A stretch of DNA of 64,000 bases from Bacteroidota bacterium (GCA_041658205.1 JBBAAO010000001.1:1922001-1986000), one strand, 5' to 3'. Shown: positions 24,258 through 33,971, numbered from the stretch's first letter. Numbers and translations: made by a program. Notes: generated from the sequence alone by a model not told the origin.

Positions 24258-25535
24258 ATGGCACTGAATCCCACTCAATCAAACCGATTCCAAATCTTTG
24301 TCTGGACGCTGTTTGATTTCGCCAACACTTCATTCTCGGTGATGATCGTTGCTGTTGGATACTCTCTCTATTTCAAAGAGATCGTCGCAGGCGGAAGCGG
24401 GCGGGGAGATCTGTTGTGGGGAATTGCCGTGAGTATCTCCATGCTTTTGACTGCGGTAATTGCTCCCGTCTTAGGTGCTGCTGCGGATTTTTCTTCACGC
24501 AGAAAAAGATTCCTCTTTGGTTTTACTATTGTCAGTGTCATCTCCACTGCCCTTCTTTATTTTGTTGATGCCGGGATGATCTTCGTGGGAATGTCGCTCT
24601 TCATTCTCGCCAATGTCGGTTTTGAGGGAGGGCTTGTTTTTTATGACGCCTTCCTTCCTAATCTTACCACCGAACGAAGTTACGGACGCGTTTCCGGTTA
24701 TGGATTTGCTATGGGGTACGTCGGCTCGTTAGTGACATTGTTCATTGCTATGCCTCTCTACGCTGCTGGCTTTGGGACAGATAATTTGCCTAATGTGCGA
24801 TTGAGCTTTGCGATTGCCGCTGGGATTTTTCTTCTCTTTTCTGCTCCGCTGTTTATTTTCCTTCGGGACCATAAAACGAAGTTCGAATATAAAGTCTCAT
24901 ATGTGAAAGCTGGAATTCAGCGAGTAAAAGAAACTGTCGGTCATTTGCGGAGTTACAAAAATGTTTCCCGATTCCTCCTTGCTTTCTTCATCTATAATGA
25001 TGGCATTCTGACTGTCATCTCATTTGCATCTCTCTTCGCTACCCAGACACTGCATTTTTCACTCCAGGAAGTTCTTGTTCTTTTTGCAATCGTTCAAGCT
25101 TCGGGAATTGTCGGTTCACTTTTTTTCGGTGTTGTCACGGATAAAATTGGCGCGAAACGCACCATTGCAATCAATCTCGTCATTTGGATTTTGGTAGTGA
25201 GCGGTGCATATTTTGTACAGACAAAGGAGATGTTCTATTTGATCGGAGCAATCGCAGGAAGTTCCATGGGAGCATCACAAGCAGCCAGCCGCAGCTTGAT
25301 GGCACAATTGACTCCGAAAGAACGAGAAGCGGAATTTTTCGGTTTCTACGACGGTTTGTGTGGAAAAGCATCAGCGGTGGTCGGTACTTTTTTGTTCGGA
25401 CTGATTTCGTATATTACAGGAGATCAACGAATATCCGTTTTGACAATTGGACTCTTCTTTGTTGTAGGACTCGTGCTGCTTGAACGTGTCAGCGATAAAG
25501 AACATGTAAGAGATATTGAGAAAGTAAACACATGA
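24258..25535 (+). CDS. MFS transporter, UMF1/Atg22-like family
   Basis: The ATG at 24258, 7 bp after the nusB stop, gives MALNPTQSNRFQIFVWTLFDFANTSFSVMI; the segment WTLFDFANTSFSVMI is the UMF1-family (Atg22-like) hallmark. About 425 residues with 12 helices, APVLGAAADFSSRRKRFL loop, and GSSMGASQAASRSLMAQLTPKEREAEFFGFYDGLCGKASAVVG in the second half, also characteristic. These transporters export amino acids or other small molecules in fungi; bacterial substrates are not known. The start at 24219 is rejected because it lies inside nusB and adds a non-membrane tail. Confidence 0.92.
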   Translation: MALNPTQSNRFQIFVWTLFDFANTSFSVMIVAVGYSLYFKEIVAGGSGRGDLLWGIAVSISMLLTAVIAPVLGAAADFSSRRKRFLFGFTIVSVISTALLYFVDAGMIFVGMSLFILANVGFEGGLVFYDAFLPNLTTERSYGRVSGYGFAMGYVGSLVTLFIAMPLYAAGFGTDNLPNVRLSFAIAAGIFLLFSAPLFIFLRDHKTKFEYKVSYVKAGIQRVKETVGHLRSYKNVSRFLLAFFIYNDGILTVISFASLFATQTLHFSLQEVLVLFAIVQASGIVGSLFFGVVTDKIGAKRTIAINLVIWILVVSGAYFVQTKEMFYLIGAIAGSSMGASQAASRSLMAQLTPKEREAEFFGFYDGLCGKASAVVGTFLFGLISYITGDQRISVLTIGLFFVVGLVLLERVSDKEHVRDIEKVNT

Positions 25536-25963
25536 CGAATATTTTTATCGTATTTGTATTGTTGCTCGGGCTGCCCGCAGGGAAACAGACGCTCACCAAC
25601 AATGAATACGTCTCCATAAAATTAATTTCACCACATCACTTTTCCGATATGGACTCCGGAACTCTGGCGTTCTTTTTTTCCCCGGCCGAGGGCATTCATG
25701 TCAACTCCATTCCACCGTTTGAAATTCAACTTGAAAATGATTCGCCTTTTGAAATTATTGGAAAACCAAAATTTCAAAAGGACGATAAGGCGTACTTGGA
25801 AACGATAAAACCAGTAGAATTCTTGGTGAAAGTAAAACAAGGAATTCAGACGGGGAAATATCTCTTGAAAGGCAATCTTAACTATTTCTTTTGCTCCGAT
25901 AAAGAGGGCTGGTGTAATCGTTTCACTCAACCAATCGAAGTGAATATCGAAATCTCAAAATGA
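25532..25963 (+). CDS. Small exported protein, DsbD N-terminal-domain-like
   Basis: 143 residues with a short signal-like start (MTNIFIVFVLLLGLPAG). The rest is a beta-sandwich pattern containing two cysteines in NYFFCSDKEGWCNRF, like the redox-active pair of the DsbD N-terminal (PF11412-type) domain, here as a stand-alone protein. It overlaps the MFS gene by 4 bp (ATGA) and lpxH by 4 bp. A periplasmic thiol role is inferred from the cysteine pattern only; no DsbD membrane domain is adjacent. Confidence 0.65.
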   Translation: MTNIFIVFVLLLGLPAGKQTLTNNEYVSIKLISPHHFSDMDSGTLAFFFSPAEGIHVNSIPPFEIQLENDSPFEIIGKPKFQKDDKAYLETIKPVEFLVKVKQGIQTGKYLLKGNLNYFFCSDKEGWCNRFTQPIEVNIEISK

Positions 25964-26763
25964 AAAAGATCTTCTTCTTCTCTGATGTCCATTTAGGGTT
26001 GCAGGATTCATTCCGTGAAAAGGAAAAGGAACGCCGGCTTCTCTCCTTTCTCTCCTATGTTGAAAAAAATGGCGAACAATTGTTCATTCTGGGTGACCTA
26101 TTCGACTATTGGTTTGAATACAAATATGTCATCCCCCGTGGATATCACCATGTCCTTTCAAAATTGGCATCAATGGTAGAACACGGTATTAAGATCCATT
26201 ACATCGCCGGCAATCATGATTTTTGGCTGAAGGATTTTTTCCCGAATGATTTGGGAATCCCTGTCTACAAAGATCCATTCGGAATGACACTCCATGGGAA
26301 AAAATTCTACTTCCATCACGGCGACGGATTGGCATTGAATGACAAAGGTTATTTGATTCTTAAAAAGATTCTTCGCAATCCCATTAGTATTTTTCTCTAC
26401 TCATTGCTTCATCCTGATTGGACCGCCCCGCTTGCGCGAGGCTCGTCCAAAACAAGCCGGGAATATACCGGAAACAAAGATTTCGGAGAAACAGACGGAA
26501 TGATAAAATTCTCCAATGAAAAGTTTGCTGAAGGATACGATATCGTCATCATGGGACATCGACATAAACCGTTGGAGCATCACAGCAATAACAATCTCTA
26601 TCTTAACCTTGGCGATTGGATTACTTACAATACCTATGCTGAATTTGACGGAAAAACGATTGAGCTCAAAGAATGGACCGGCGAAACCAACGTTCAAACA
26701 AAACGGAAGTCAGCCCCATTGAATACGAAGAAGCGAATCACGGCAAAGAAAAAACGCGCATAA
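25960..26763 (+). CDS. lpxH: UDP-2,3-diacylglucosamine diphosphatase (LpxH-like)
   Basis: 267 residues, a calcineurin-like phosphoesterase with the order SDVHLG, GDLFDYWFEY, AGNHDFW, HHGDGLALND and GHRHKPLEH, which are the metal ligands and the Asp/Trp features of the LpxH group. It removes UMP from UDP-diacylglucosamine in lipid A synthesis at the cytoplasmic side of the inner membrane. A basic C-terminal tail (KRKSAPLNTKKRITAKKKRA) could aid membrane contact. Overlaps the upstream gene by 4 bp and is followed 4 bp later by the PBP gene, so it is in an envelope-building operon. Confidence 0.9.
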   Translation: MKKIFFFSDVHLGLQDSFREKEKERRLLSFLSYVEKNGEQLFILGDLFDYWFEYKYVIPRGYHHVLSKLASMVEHGIKIHYIAGNHDFWLKDFFPNDLGIPVYKDPFGMTLHGKKFYFHHGDGLALNDKGYLILKKILRNPISIFLYSLLHPDWTAPLARGSSKTSREYTGNKDFGETDGMIKFSNEKFAEGYDIVIMGHRHKPLEHHSNNNLYLNLGDWITYNTYAEFDGKTIELKEWTGETNVQTKRKSAPLNTKKRITAKKKRA

Positions 26764-26767
26764 CATT

Positions 26768-29065
26768 ATGACAGAAAAAAAGAAACCAAAATACAGTTCG
26801 GAAGAGATGAAAAAATATTTCAACGATCCTCAATATCGTGAGGCGTTACTGCAAAAAAGCAGGGGATTTTTCAAAAAATACCGTTACTATTTTTTTGGAG
26901 CATTTGCCGTTTTCTTGTTGTTGATGGCGTTCTATTACAATTATATCATTTCCGGGCTCCCTTCATTGGAAGAATTGGAAAATCCAAAACCTGAATTGGC
27001 CACAAAAGTGTATTCCGTCGACGGCGAAATACTGGCAACATTCTATTCCACAAAAAACCGATCATATGTACCGTACGACTCAATCCCGCAAAGCGTGATT
27101 GATGCGCTCATCTCCACCGAAGATAAAAATTTCTACCAACATTGGGGAGTAACACCATGGCGTTTTCTTCGCGCCATGTTCAAAAATCTTCTCGCGTTGC
27201 GTTTAAAAGAAGGTGCTAGCACTATTACACAGCAACTTGCTCGCAATCTGTACGGATTTCAACAATCAGATGAGAGTCCTTTCGATAAGGCAACTCGAAA
27301 ATTCCGGGAATTCTTTACATCTGTTGAAATTGAAAAAAATTTCACCAAAAAAGAAATTCTTGAAATGTACCTTAATGAAATTTATTTTGGACGAAGTGTG
27401 TACGGAATCTCCGCTGCGGCAGGAATCTATTTCGGGAAAAAGGTGCAGGAATTATCCCTCGGCGAATCCGTGATGCTTGTCGCTATTTTGAACGGTCCGG
27501 CGTACTACGATCCGCAACGACATCCGGAACGGTCTATGAATAGAAGAGATCTCGTCCTTGCATTAATGGTGCAGGAAGGAAGATTGTCTCAACAACAAGC
27601 GGACATCGTAAAATCAGAACCTCTTACCTATACAACGAATGAAGAGGCACCGCTTGGGCTTGCTCCCCATTTTGTTGAATATGTGCGTCAGCAAATGCGT
27701 GATAAAGCGGAAAAATATGGATTCAATATTTATAAAGAAGGACTTTCCATTTATACAACGTTGGACAGTCGAATGCAGCGTTATGCCAATCGCGCCGTGG
27801 AAGAACATCTTGCCGATCAGCAGGAAAAATTTAATAAGATCTGGAACTGGGATCGAAAACAAAATCTCATTGAAAAAATTCTCGATCGGTCAGCAAAACA
27901 ATCTTCACTCTACAGACAATATTCAAATAAGGACAGCATACTCGATGTCATAAAAAATAATCCTCGCTTTGTGGATTCCATCAAGCTGATATGGCAGTCA
28001 ATCGAAGTCGGTTTTGTGGCAATCGATCCTAAGACAGGCGGCATTCGTGCAATGGTTGGCGGGAAAAATTTCCGAACATTTCGGTACGGATTGAATCATG
28101 TCACTCAAATTCGCCGACAGCCCGGTTCATCATTCAAACCGTTTGTCTATACTGTTGCTATCGATAATGGTTATCCCCCAACCTATGAATTGTACAACCA
28201 ACCGGTAACGGTAGAAATGGGAGACGGAACACAATGGAGACCGGCAAATTTTGAAGGAGATGTCGGCGGCAAAGCAACATTGCGTGTCGGTTTAATGCGA
28301 TCGTTGAATCTTGTTGCAGTGAATGCCATCCTGAATATTGCTCCCAAGGAACAAGTGGTGGAGTACGCTAAGAAAATGGGAATTAAATCTCCTGTTCCAC
28401 CGTATGAATCAATTGCCTTAGGAACTGCACAAGTAACACCGCTTGAAATGACATCGGCGTTTGGAGTTTTTGCCAATGAAGGAGTCTTCGTAGAACCAAA
28501 TTCGATTCTAAAAATCGAAGATAAAGATGGAAATATTATCGAAGAAAATTTTCCTGAAAAGAAAGAAGTACTGAGCAAGGAAACTGCTTACATCATGACC
28601 AACATGATGGAAGATGTGATCAATAATCCTTTGGGTTCAGGCGCTCGCATCAGAAATTTCTTCCACTACCCTGCGGCGGGGAAAACCGGTACGACACAGG
28701 ATTTTGCTGATGCATGGTTTGTTGGTTTTACACCACAGCTGGCTGCCGGTATGTGGGTAGGATTTGACGATCAAGGAATTACATTCAATTCTGCTGATGG
28801 ACAAGGCGGCCGTGCCGCTGCACCGCTGTTTGGTCGTTTTATGAAGTATGTTTACGAAGATAAAACCATTCCCATTACGCAGCCGTACTTCAGAATTCCA
28901 AACGGAGTGGAACGGGATACAATTTGTGCTGATACAAAAAAATTAGTGACGGAATTTTGTCCGGTGAGAATTACGGAGATCTTCAACTCTAAATATCCTC
29001 CGGCAAAATGCGATCTTCACCTCAGTGCTGATTCACTTGACACCGGAAATCCTACAGAGTTTTAG
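26768..29065 (+). CDS. mrcA: Class A penicillin-binding protein (PBP1A-type)
   Basis: 765 residues. A cytoplasmic tail, one membrane helix (about 37-58), a GT51 glycosyltransferase domain (about 85-265; STEDKNFYQHWGVTPW and GASTITQQLARNLY) and a transpeptidase domain (about 340-690) with RQPGSSFKPF (active-site Ser near 453), SLN and KTGTTQDFADAWFVGFTP. All catalytic motifs are intact. It polymerises and cross-links peptidoglycan. Last gene of the nusB-lpxH run; the convergent terminator at 29069 follows the stop by 3 bp. Confidence 0.96.
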   Translation: MTEKKKPKYSSEEMKKYFNDPQYREALLQKSRGFFKKYRYYFFGAFAVFLLLMAFYYNYIISGLPSLEELENPKPELATKVYSVDGEILATFYSTKNRSYVPYDSIPQSVIDALISTEDKNFYQHWGVTPWRFLRAMFKNLLALRLKEGASTITQQLARNLYGFQQSDESPFDKATRKFREFFTSVEIEKNFTKKEILEMYLNEIYFGRSVYGISAAAGIYFGKKVQELSLGESVMLVAILNGPAYYDPQRHPERSMNRRDLVLALMVQEGRLSQQQADIVKSEPLTYTTNEEAPLGLAPHFVEYVRQQMRDKAEKYGFNIYKEGLSIYTTLDSRMQRYANRAVEEHLADQQEKFNKIWNWDRKQNLIEKILDRSAKQSSLYRQYSNKDSILDVIKNNPRFVDSIKLIWQSIEVGFVAIDPKTGGIRAMVGGKNFRTFRYGLNHVTQIRRQPGSSFKPFVYTVAIDNGYPPTYELYNQPVTVEMGDGTQWRPANFEGDVGGKATLRVGLMRSLNLVAVNAILNIAPKEQVVEYAKKMGIKSPVPPYESIALGTAQVTPLEMTSAFGVFANEGVFVEPNSILKIEDKDGNIIEENFPEKKEVLSKETAYIMTNMMEDVINNPLGSGARIRNFFHYPAAGKTGTTQDFADAWFVGFTPQLAAGMWVGFDDQGITFNSADGQGGRAAAPLFGRFMKYVYEDKTIPITQPYFRIPNGVERDTICADTKKLVTEFCPVRITEIFNSKYPPAKCDLHLSADSLDTGNPTEF

Positions 29066-29068
29066 AAC

Positions 29069-29113
29069 AAACAAGAAAGTAGTTTGTCATTACAGCAACC
29101 TACTTTCTTGTTT
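29069..29113. terminator. Bidirectional hairpin between the PBP and GT9 genes
   Basis: AAACAAGAAAGTAG and CTACTTTCTTGTTT form a perfect 14-bp stem around a 17-nt loop. It lies at the meeting point of the two convergent transcripts and covers the last codons of the GT9 gene. T-richness lies in the 3' arm rather than after it, so it may act as a terminator or a 3'-end stabiliser. Confidence 0.65.
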
Positions 29114-30143
29114 GCAGTAAATGCCTCGTCTTCTCATACACCAATTTCGTTTCAATATTTTTCATACAGACAAATGTCCTGATAGGACATGTATGCCCAC
29201 CATGGATCGCACATGGTCGACAGTCTAATCCTTTTGTCTCGATCACAATATCATCTTTACCATAAGGAGCAAAACCAAATTCCGGAACAGTTGCACCGAA
29301 AATGGCAACAACAGGAGTTCTCATGGCAACGCCAATATGCAGCGGTGCACTATCGTTGGATATTAATATTCGGCAGCGTCTAATCAATTCTGCAGACTGT
29401 AATAAGGAGAGATGTCCCGTCGTATCATGAATATCTTTATGATGGGAAGAATCAACGATTGTTTTGCCCAATAAAGCATCGTCACTACCACCGATAATCC
29501 AAACGACATATCCGTCATTCGCCAACATTAACGCAAGTTCAGCATACCGTTCCAATGGCCACCGCTTCGTATTCCACACCGACCCTGGTGCGATGGCAAT
29601 CATCTTTTCCTGATTCAGAATCTCTCGTTCAAACAAAAATTTTTTGACGAAATCACTGTCTTTTTGGGAAGGATATAGTGAAGGGAGTTCGCGCTCTTGC
29701 AATTGTATTCCAAGCGGTGTCAATAAATCCAAGTTGCGTTCTATCTCATGTTTCGAGCTTACGTATTGGACTGTGTGATTGTACAAAAATTTACCTGAAG
29801 CTGTAGAGAATCCGATCCGATTTTTGATTCCTGACAATGCAATAATAGAAGATGTTCGTATGGACCGATGAGGAGCAATAGCAAGATCGTATTTTCCTCT
29901 GCTAAGAAAAATGGAAAGAGCGACAATCCCTTTTAATCCGCGTTGCGTCTTTCGTTTATCATATGGAATGACTCGGTTAACGGCCGGATGATTGGATAAA
30001 AATTGCGAAGCGGCCGGAGTAGTCACAACATCAATTGTTGCCTGAGGAAATCGTTGATGAAGCACTTGGATCATGGGCAACGTTAGAATGACATCGCCAA
30101 GGAATGCTGTTTGAAAAATAAGGATCCGTTTCGGGTCATTCAC
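29100..30143 (-). CDS. Glycosyltransferase family 9 (heptosyltransferase-like)
   Basis: 347 residues from the GTG at 30143, which shares one base with the acyltransferase stop (TAGTG). The ATG at 30215 would add 24 residues that merely shadow the conserved C-terminus of that gene. Motifs: LIFQTAFLGDVILTLPMI, APHRSIRTSSIIALSG, IAIAPGSVWNTKRWPLERYAELA, GGSDD and ISNDSAPLHIGVAMRTPVVAIFGATVPEFGFAPY, which match WaaF-type ADP-heptose:LPS transferases. Cysteines in the tail (LDCRPCAIHGGHTCPI) are common in this group. It acts on the LPS inner core at the cytoplasmic face of the inner membrane. Coupled to the lipid A acyltransferase. Confidence 0.9.
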   Translation of the reverse strand: MNDPKRILIFQTAFLGDVILTLPMIQVLHQRFPQATIDVVTTPAASQFLSNHPAVNRVIPYDKRKTQRGLKGIVALSIFLSRGKYDLAIAPHRSIRTSSIIALSGIKNRIGFSTASGKFLYNHTVQYVSSKHEIERNLDLLTPLGIQLQERELPSLYPSQKDSDFVKKFLFEREILNQEKMIAIAPGSVWNTKRWPLERYAELALMLANDGYVVWIIGGSDDALLGKTIVDSSHHKDIHDTTGHLSLLQSAELIRRCRILISNDSAPLHIGVAMRTPVVAIFGATVPEFGFAPYGKDDIVIETKGLDCRPCAIHGGHTCPIRTFVCMKNIETKLVYEKTRHLLQTRK

Positions 30144-31057
30144 TATTGGGATGCTTTCTGCATGGATTGTTTTTGAAGATATGATTCCGTGTGTTTCCAC
30201 CGCTTGTGCATCCACAGCCAGTGTTCCGGATGCAGACGAATATATTTCTCCAGCATACGAACATGCCGTTCCGTTATCTGCTGCATTTTCTCTTCATTTG
30301 TTCCGGTGAGATTCTGCGTATCTATCTCTTCCAACTCAATTCTGAATTTTTCCAGTCCTTCGCGAATAAGCATTACCATAATCATCGGAGCACCGCTTCG
30401 AACTTGGAACACCGCTGGTCCTTGATGTGTTGACGCAGGTCGTCCAAAAAAATTGGTATAGATTCCGCTTTCCGGTCCGCTTTGGTCCGCAATGAGTGCT
30501 ACTACTTCGTTGTTTGACAATGCCCGGAGGGATTCACGTAATGCCCGCTCCATAACAATGAGTTTCGTTCCAAACCGGGAGCGCATATGCGTCATAAACT
30601 CATTCACAAATGGATTCCGTTGCTTTTGCACAACCACAGTATATTGCTGCGGAGAAATTACCGGAACAGCGAGAGCGCAAAGTTCCCAATTTCCGTAATG
30701 ACCGGTCAACACGATAAGACCTTTACCCCGTTGAAGTAATACATTGATTTTTTCGTTATCAGGAAATGAGATATACCGTGTAATCTCTTCTCTGGAAAGT
30801 TTATCCAAGTACAAAATCTCAAAATACGCGGTGAAAAGATTTTTATATGAAGCCTTTGCAATGGAATAGATTTCTTCTTCCTTTTTTTCGGGAAATGCAT
30901 GACGCAGGTTATCCAAAACTAATGTTTTCCGCAAACCAATGACAGAAAAAATGAAATTACCGAATGCACCCCCAAATCGCTGGACGGTCCGAAAACTGAA
31001 GAGTCTAATAAAATAGAAGAGGATACGGAAGAAAAAATATTCTATCTGATTTTGCAT
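30143..31057 (-). CDS. lpxL: Lipid A lauroyl/myristoyl-type acyltransferase (LpxL/HtrB family)
   Basis: 304 residues from the ATG at 31057; the extension to a GTG at 31141 lacks family similarity. One N-terminal membrane helix, then the acyltransferase motif HYGNWELCAL (HX4D/E type, His near residue 120), ALSNNEVVALIADQSGPESGIYTNFFGRPASTHQGPAVF, and the C-terminal HPEHWLWMHKRWK typical of the family. It adds a secondary acyl chain to lipid A. Translationally coupled to the heptosyltransferase-like gene. The genes upstream (partner switching) are separated by 406 bp containing the decayed repeat. Confidence 0.93.
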   Translation of the reverse strand: MQNQIEYFFFRILFYFIRLFSFRTVQRFGGAFGNFIFSVIGLRKTLVLDNLRHAFPEKKEEEIYSIAKASYKNLFTAYFEILYLDKLSREEITRYISFPDNEKINVLLQRGKGLIVLTGHYGNWELCALAVPVISPQQYTVVVQKQRNPFVNEFMTHMRSRFGTKLIVMERALRESLRALSNNEVVALIADQSGPESGIYTNFFGRPASTHQGPAVFQVRSGAPMIMVMLIREGLEKFRIELEEIDTQNLTGTNEEKMQQITERHVRMLEKYIRLHPEHWLWMHKRWKHTESYLQKQSMQKASQ

Positions 31058-31118
31058 AGGGGAAAATACAAAAGACAAAGCGGAAATCAAAAATCGGGAA
31101 AGATACTCCGCAATGAGG

Positions 31119-31462
31119 CATGATCTCAAAATACATGACACTGTCGGTCTGAGTCTCTCTGTCTCCTCCGAAGGAGTAATTCAAATCTGAGCAATTCCGA
31201 TGTTGTCAGTCGAGAGTGTCGATGTTTATCGGGAGGAACATGCCTGAGGCACCGAACGTGTCCTTTGGACAGGCAGGGAATCTGAAATAACGATCAGATT
31301 TGCCGATAAGTTTTTTACATGCACGGCACCTCCCGTTTTTTGAGATTCCGCCTTACGGGATTCCCAAACGCGGAACCGAACAACGGGGTTTCGCTGTGCT
31401 TTTTGAAAATACTCCCTATGCTTGCTCGGAATAACAACAGATTTATTTTTGAGATATTCCTA
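31119..31462. repeat. Decayed relative of the 19229-19367 element; no gene in 31058-31463
   Basis: The left end reads GATCTCAAAATAC and the right end TTGCTCGGAATAACAAC then TTATTTTTGAGATATTCC, which aligns with TTCGTTCGGAATGACAA and CATTTTTGAGACCACTT of the intact element. It ends just before the stop codon of the SpoIIE gene. The middle has several short inverted segments (CTCCGAAGGAG; GTCGG and CCGATG pairs) and no open frame. Confidence 0.5.
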
Positions 31463-31463
31463 T

Positions 31464-33161
31464 CTAAAGAGCTTTAAACACGACCATGGTAATATCGTCG
31501 GACTGAGCAGCGCCGAATGTGTAGCGCTGAATTTCGTTCTTGATCGCCGCAAGGATCTGATTGGCAGATTTTCCGGATTGCTGTATCACAAATTCTTCCA
31601 ACCGCTCTTCCGTATAATCGTTTCCGTTCTTATCCATCGCTTCACTCACTCCATCGGTGTACATAATTACACTATCCCCGGATTGCAGAGTAACACCCCC
31701 TTCTTGATACGGTATGACAGTTTTCATGATGCCAAGAATCAATCCGCCATCAGTTAATCGTTCTATGGTGCCATTCTTCCTAAGGACAAACGGCGGATTA
31801 TGACCGGCGTTAACATACTGAAATTTTTTTGTTTCGGAATCAATCGAACCCCAGAAGAATGTAATAAATTTGTCCGAACCGGTGTTTCGGTAGATCAGAT
31901 CATTAATACGGGCGGTCGCAATGGAGAGAGCAAGCTGAAACGGAACAAGCGCATGTACAGTTGCCTGAACATTCGCCATTAATAATGAAGCGGGTGTTCC
32001 TTTTCCCGAAACATCCGCGATAGCAATAATACATCGTCCATCATCAGTTGGGATCACATCGTAATAATCACCGCCGACTTGCTTAGAAGAAATATTGACG
32101 GCAGAAATCTCGAAACCTTTCACATCGGGAATTGTTCTTGGTAAAAGTCCTTGCTGAATCTCCTTTGCAATCAGTAGTTCGCTCTCCAATTTTTTCTTTT
32201 CAATCGCTTCGTCGAACAATCGCGAATTTTCCAGCGAAACAAATGCAAGATTTGCCAGCGAGAAGATAAATTCCAAATCACTTTCAGAATATGCTCCGCC
32301 GCGCAGCCGTTCTCCCAGACACAAAACCCCCTTCACTTCATTCTGCATTTGCAGCGGCACAAGAGCGACGATCTTTTCCTGCGCAAGATGCTTACGAAGT
32401 ATATCATATTTCTTCTTATCAGGGATATTGGTTGTCAATAACGGCGACTTCACCAAATTGAAGATCGAGACTTTATCCGTCTCAAGATATTCACCGGAAA
32501 TTTTGGAATAGATACTCTTCCCTTCTTGAAGACAAATAGCATAACGGCTTGTACCAACCTGACCCATTAATGTCAACGAGAATAGCTTCAGCAGCTTATC
32601 CTGTTCGAGGATCCCGCCAAATTCCTTCGCCAATTCGAATAACGATTTTAACTGATGGATTTTTTCATCAAGGGAACGATTGATGGTTTTAATCTCTCCG
32701 AACGAAAAACTTTTTTCAATAGCAGTGGCAGAAATACTGATGAGTGTCTCGACAAATTTACTCGTCTCTTTATCAATAGTTCGTTTAGGATGTTCTGCAA
32801 AACCAAAGTAGCCTATGACAATATTTTGCGAAACGATTGGAAATAATCGGTTGATTCCGTAAGCAAAAAGCGGAGCAGAAAGATCCTTATCGACATAGAT
32901 ATTTTTTTTTCGCAACAACGGGAGTTCGATCTGCTGTTTCAAAACATTTTTTGATATTCCCTTTCCATTCACCACTGTAAATTGATGATGATGGCTATGA
33001 AGAAGAATCATCGCTTTTGTCGACAACAATTTTCCCATCAAGGTCAGCAGTACGGTATCAAGAATAAAAGAGAGATCGAGCGAAGCATTAACCACTTGAC
33101 TGAATTCAAAAAGCGCGATCAGTTCGGGCTCGGAACGCGATGTGTGGGATTGTAGAGTCAC
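31464..33161 (-). CDS. GAF-domain PP2C/SpoIIE-type serine phosphatase (RsbU-like)
   Basis: 565 residues from a GTG at 33161, four bases after the RsbW-like stop. Residues about 10-170 and 175-320 look like GAF domains; the PP2C-type phosphatase (about 335-565) has VGGDYYDVIPTDDGRCIIAIADVSGKGTPASLLMA, YVNAGHNPPFV and SGDSVIMYTDGVSEAMDKNGNDYTEERL, including the metal-binding Asp residues. Such enzymes dephosphorylate STAS antagonists. No membrane segment, so it responds to a cytoplasmic signal through GAF. Last gene of the cassette SpoIIE-7TM, STAS, kinase, this gene. Confidence 0.92.
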   Translation of the reverse strand: MTLQSHTSRSEPELIALFEFSQVVNASLDLSFILDTVLLTLMGKLLSTKAMILLHSHHHQFTVVNGKGISKNVLKQQIELPLLRKKNIYVDKDLSAPLFAYGINRLFPIVSQNIVIGYFGFAEHPKRTIDKETSKFVETLISISATAIEKSFSFGEIKTINRSLDEKIHQLKSLFELAKEFGGILEQDKLLKLFSLTLMGQVGTSRYAICLQEGKSIYSKISGEYLETDKVSIFNLVKSPLLTTNIPDKKKYDILRKHLAQEKIVALVPLQMQNEVKGVLCLGERLRGGAYSESDLEFIFSLANLAFVSLENSRLFDEAIEKKKLESELLIAKEIQQGLLPRTIPDVKGFEISAVNISSKQVGGDYYDVIPTDDGRCIIAIADVSGKGTPASLLMANVQATVHALVPFQLALSIATARINDLIYRNTGSDKFITFFWGSIDSETKKFQYVNAGHNPPFVLRKNGTIERLTDGGLILGIMKTVIPYQEGGVTLQSGDSVIMYTDGVSEAMDKNGNDYTEERLEEFVIQQSGKSANQILAAIKNEIQRYTFGAAQSDDITMVVFKAL

Positions 33162-33165
33162 AAGA

Positions 33166-33594
33166 TTAATGGAGTGTTTTGATCATGCGGAGGACATTCC
33201 GGTCGCTGTACAGATTAAATTCAACCTTGTCCATAATCCGTTTCATCAGATAGACGCCAAGACCGCCGCGGCGATAATGTTCAAAATAATCTTTCATATT
33301 CGGCGTTTGAATGGCGCTTGGGTCAAACTGTTTTCCTTTGTCGGAGATGACGATTTCAAAATCGCTCCCTTTACGGATTATTTCAACGTCAATCTTGTTG
33401 TCGGGAGAATAATTATATCCGTGCTTAATAATATTTGTACATGCCTCATCCACAGCAATCGTGATCTTGTTAATGTCATCTTCGCTGAATCCGTGAACAC
33501 GTGCCAATCCTGAGACAAATTCCCGCACGTCATTCAGTCGCTCTGTTTGACTTGGGATGGTGATATTGGCTTTATGTGTTTGTTTGGATGTCAT
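33166..33594 (-). CDS. RsbW-like anti-sigma/serine kinase (HATPase_c)
   Basis: 142 residues, a single GHKL ATPase domain: N box VDEACTNIIKHGYNY near residue 47, DKGKQFDPSAI and RRGGLGVYLMKRIMDKVEF. This is the layout of the RsbW/SpoIIAB group, which phosphorylates an STAS antagonist and sequesters a sigma factor or another target. It lies between the STAS gene (20 bp upstream) and the GAF phosphatase (4 bp downstream). No sigma factor gene is in the window, so the target is unknown. Confidence 0.93.
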   Translation of the reverse strand: MTSKQTHKANITIPSQTERLNDVREFVSGLARVHGFSEDDINKITIAVDEACTNIIKHGYNYSPDNKIDVEIIRKGSDFEIVISDKGKQFDPSAIQTPNMKDYFEHYRRGGLGVYLMKRIMDKVEFNLYSDRNVLRMIKTLH

Positions 33595-33614
33595 GATCGT
33601 CTATGCAGCTTGCT

Positions 33615-33971
33615 TTATTTCTTCGCTTCAAATTTTTTTACAGCTTCTTCTTCCATCGCTACAATATCATACAACATCGGGAAACCGAGCAGATCGAAAA
33701 TATTGAAAACTTTTGGAGACATATCCGAAAGTTTAATGTCCCCTTCATGTTCCCTTACATCTTCTATAAATGCCATAAACACGCCAAGTCCTGCACTGGA
33801 GATGTACGATAATTCTTTACAATTGACGATGAGACGATACTTCTTTTCATTCAACATCTTCTGAAAAGAATCTTCCAGTACGGGAGTGGTGTGGGCATCT
33901 AAATAGCCTTTCAGCTCCAACACATGAATATTGTTGTCTCGTGGTCGAATAGTTACTTTGAATTCACTCAT
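33615..33971 (-). CDS. STAS-domain anti-anti-sigma factor (RsbV-like)
   Basis: 118 residues, one STAS domain. The phospho-site loop reads ISSAGLGVFMAF; Ser59 aligns with the phosphorylated Ser of DSSGLG proteins, while the usual preceding Asp is Ser58. It is expected to be phosphorylated by the adjacent kinase and reset by either SpoIIE-type phosphatase. The C-terminus ends EEEAVKKFEAKK, a charged helix that is longer than in the short family members. Confidence 0.93.
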   Translation of the reverse strand: MSEFKVTIRPRDNNIHVLELKGYLDAHTTPVLEDSFQKMLNEKKYRLIVNCKELSYISSAGLGVFMAFIEDVREHEGDIKLSDMSPKVFNIFDLLGFPMLYDIVAMEEEAVKKFEAKK

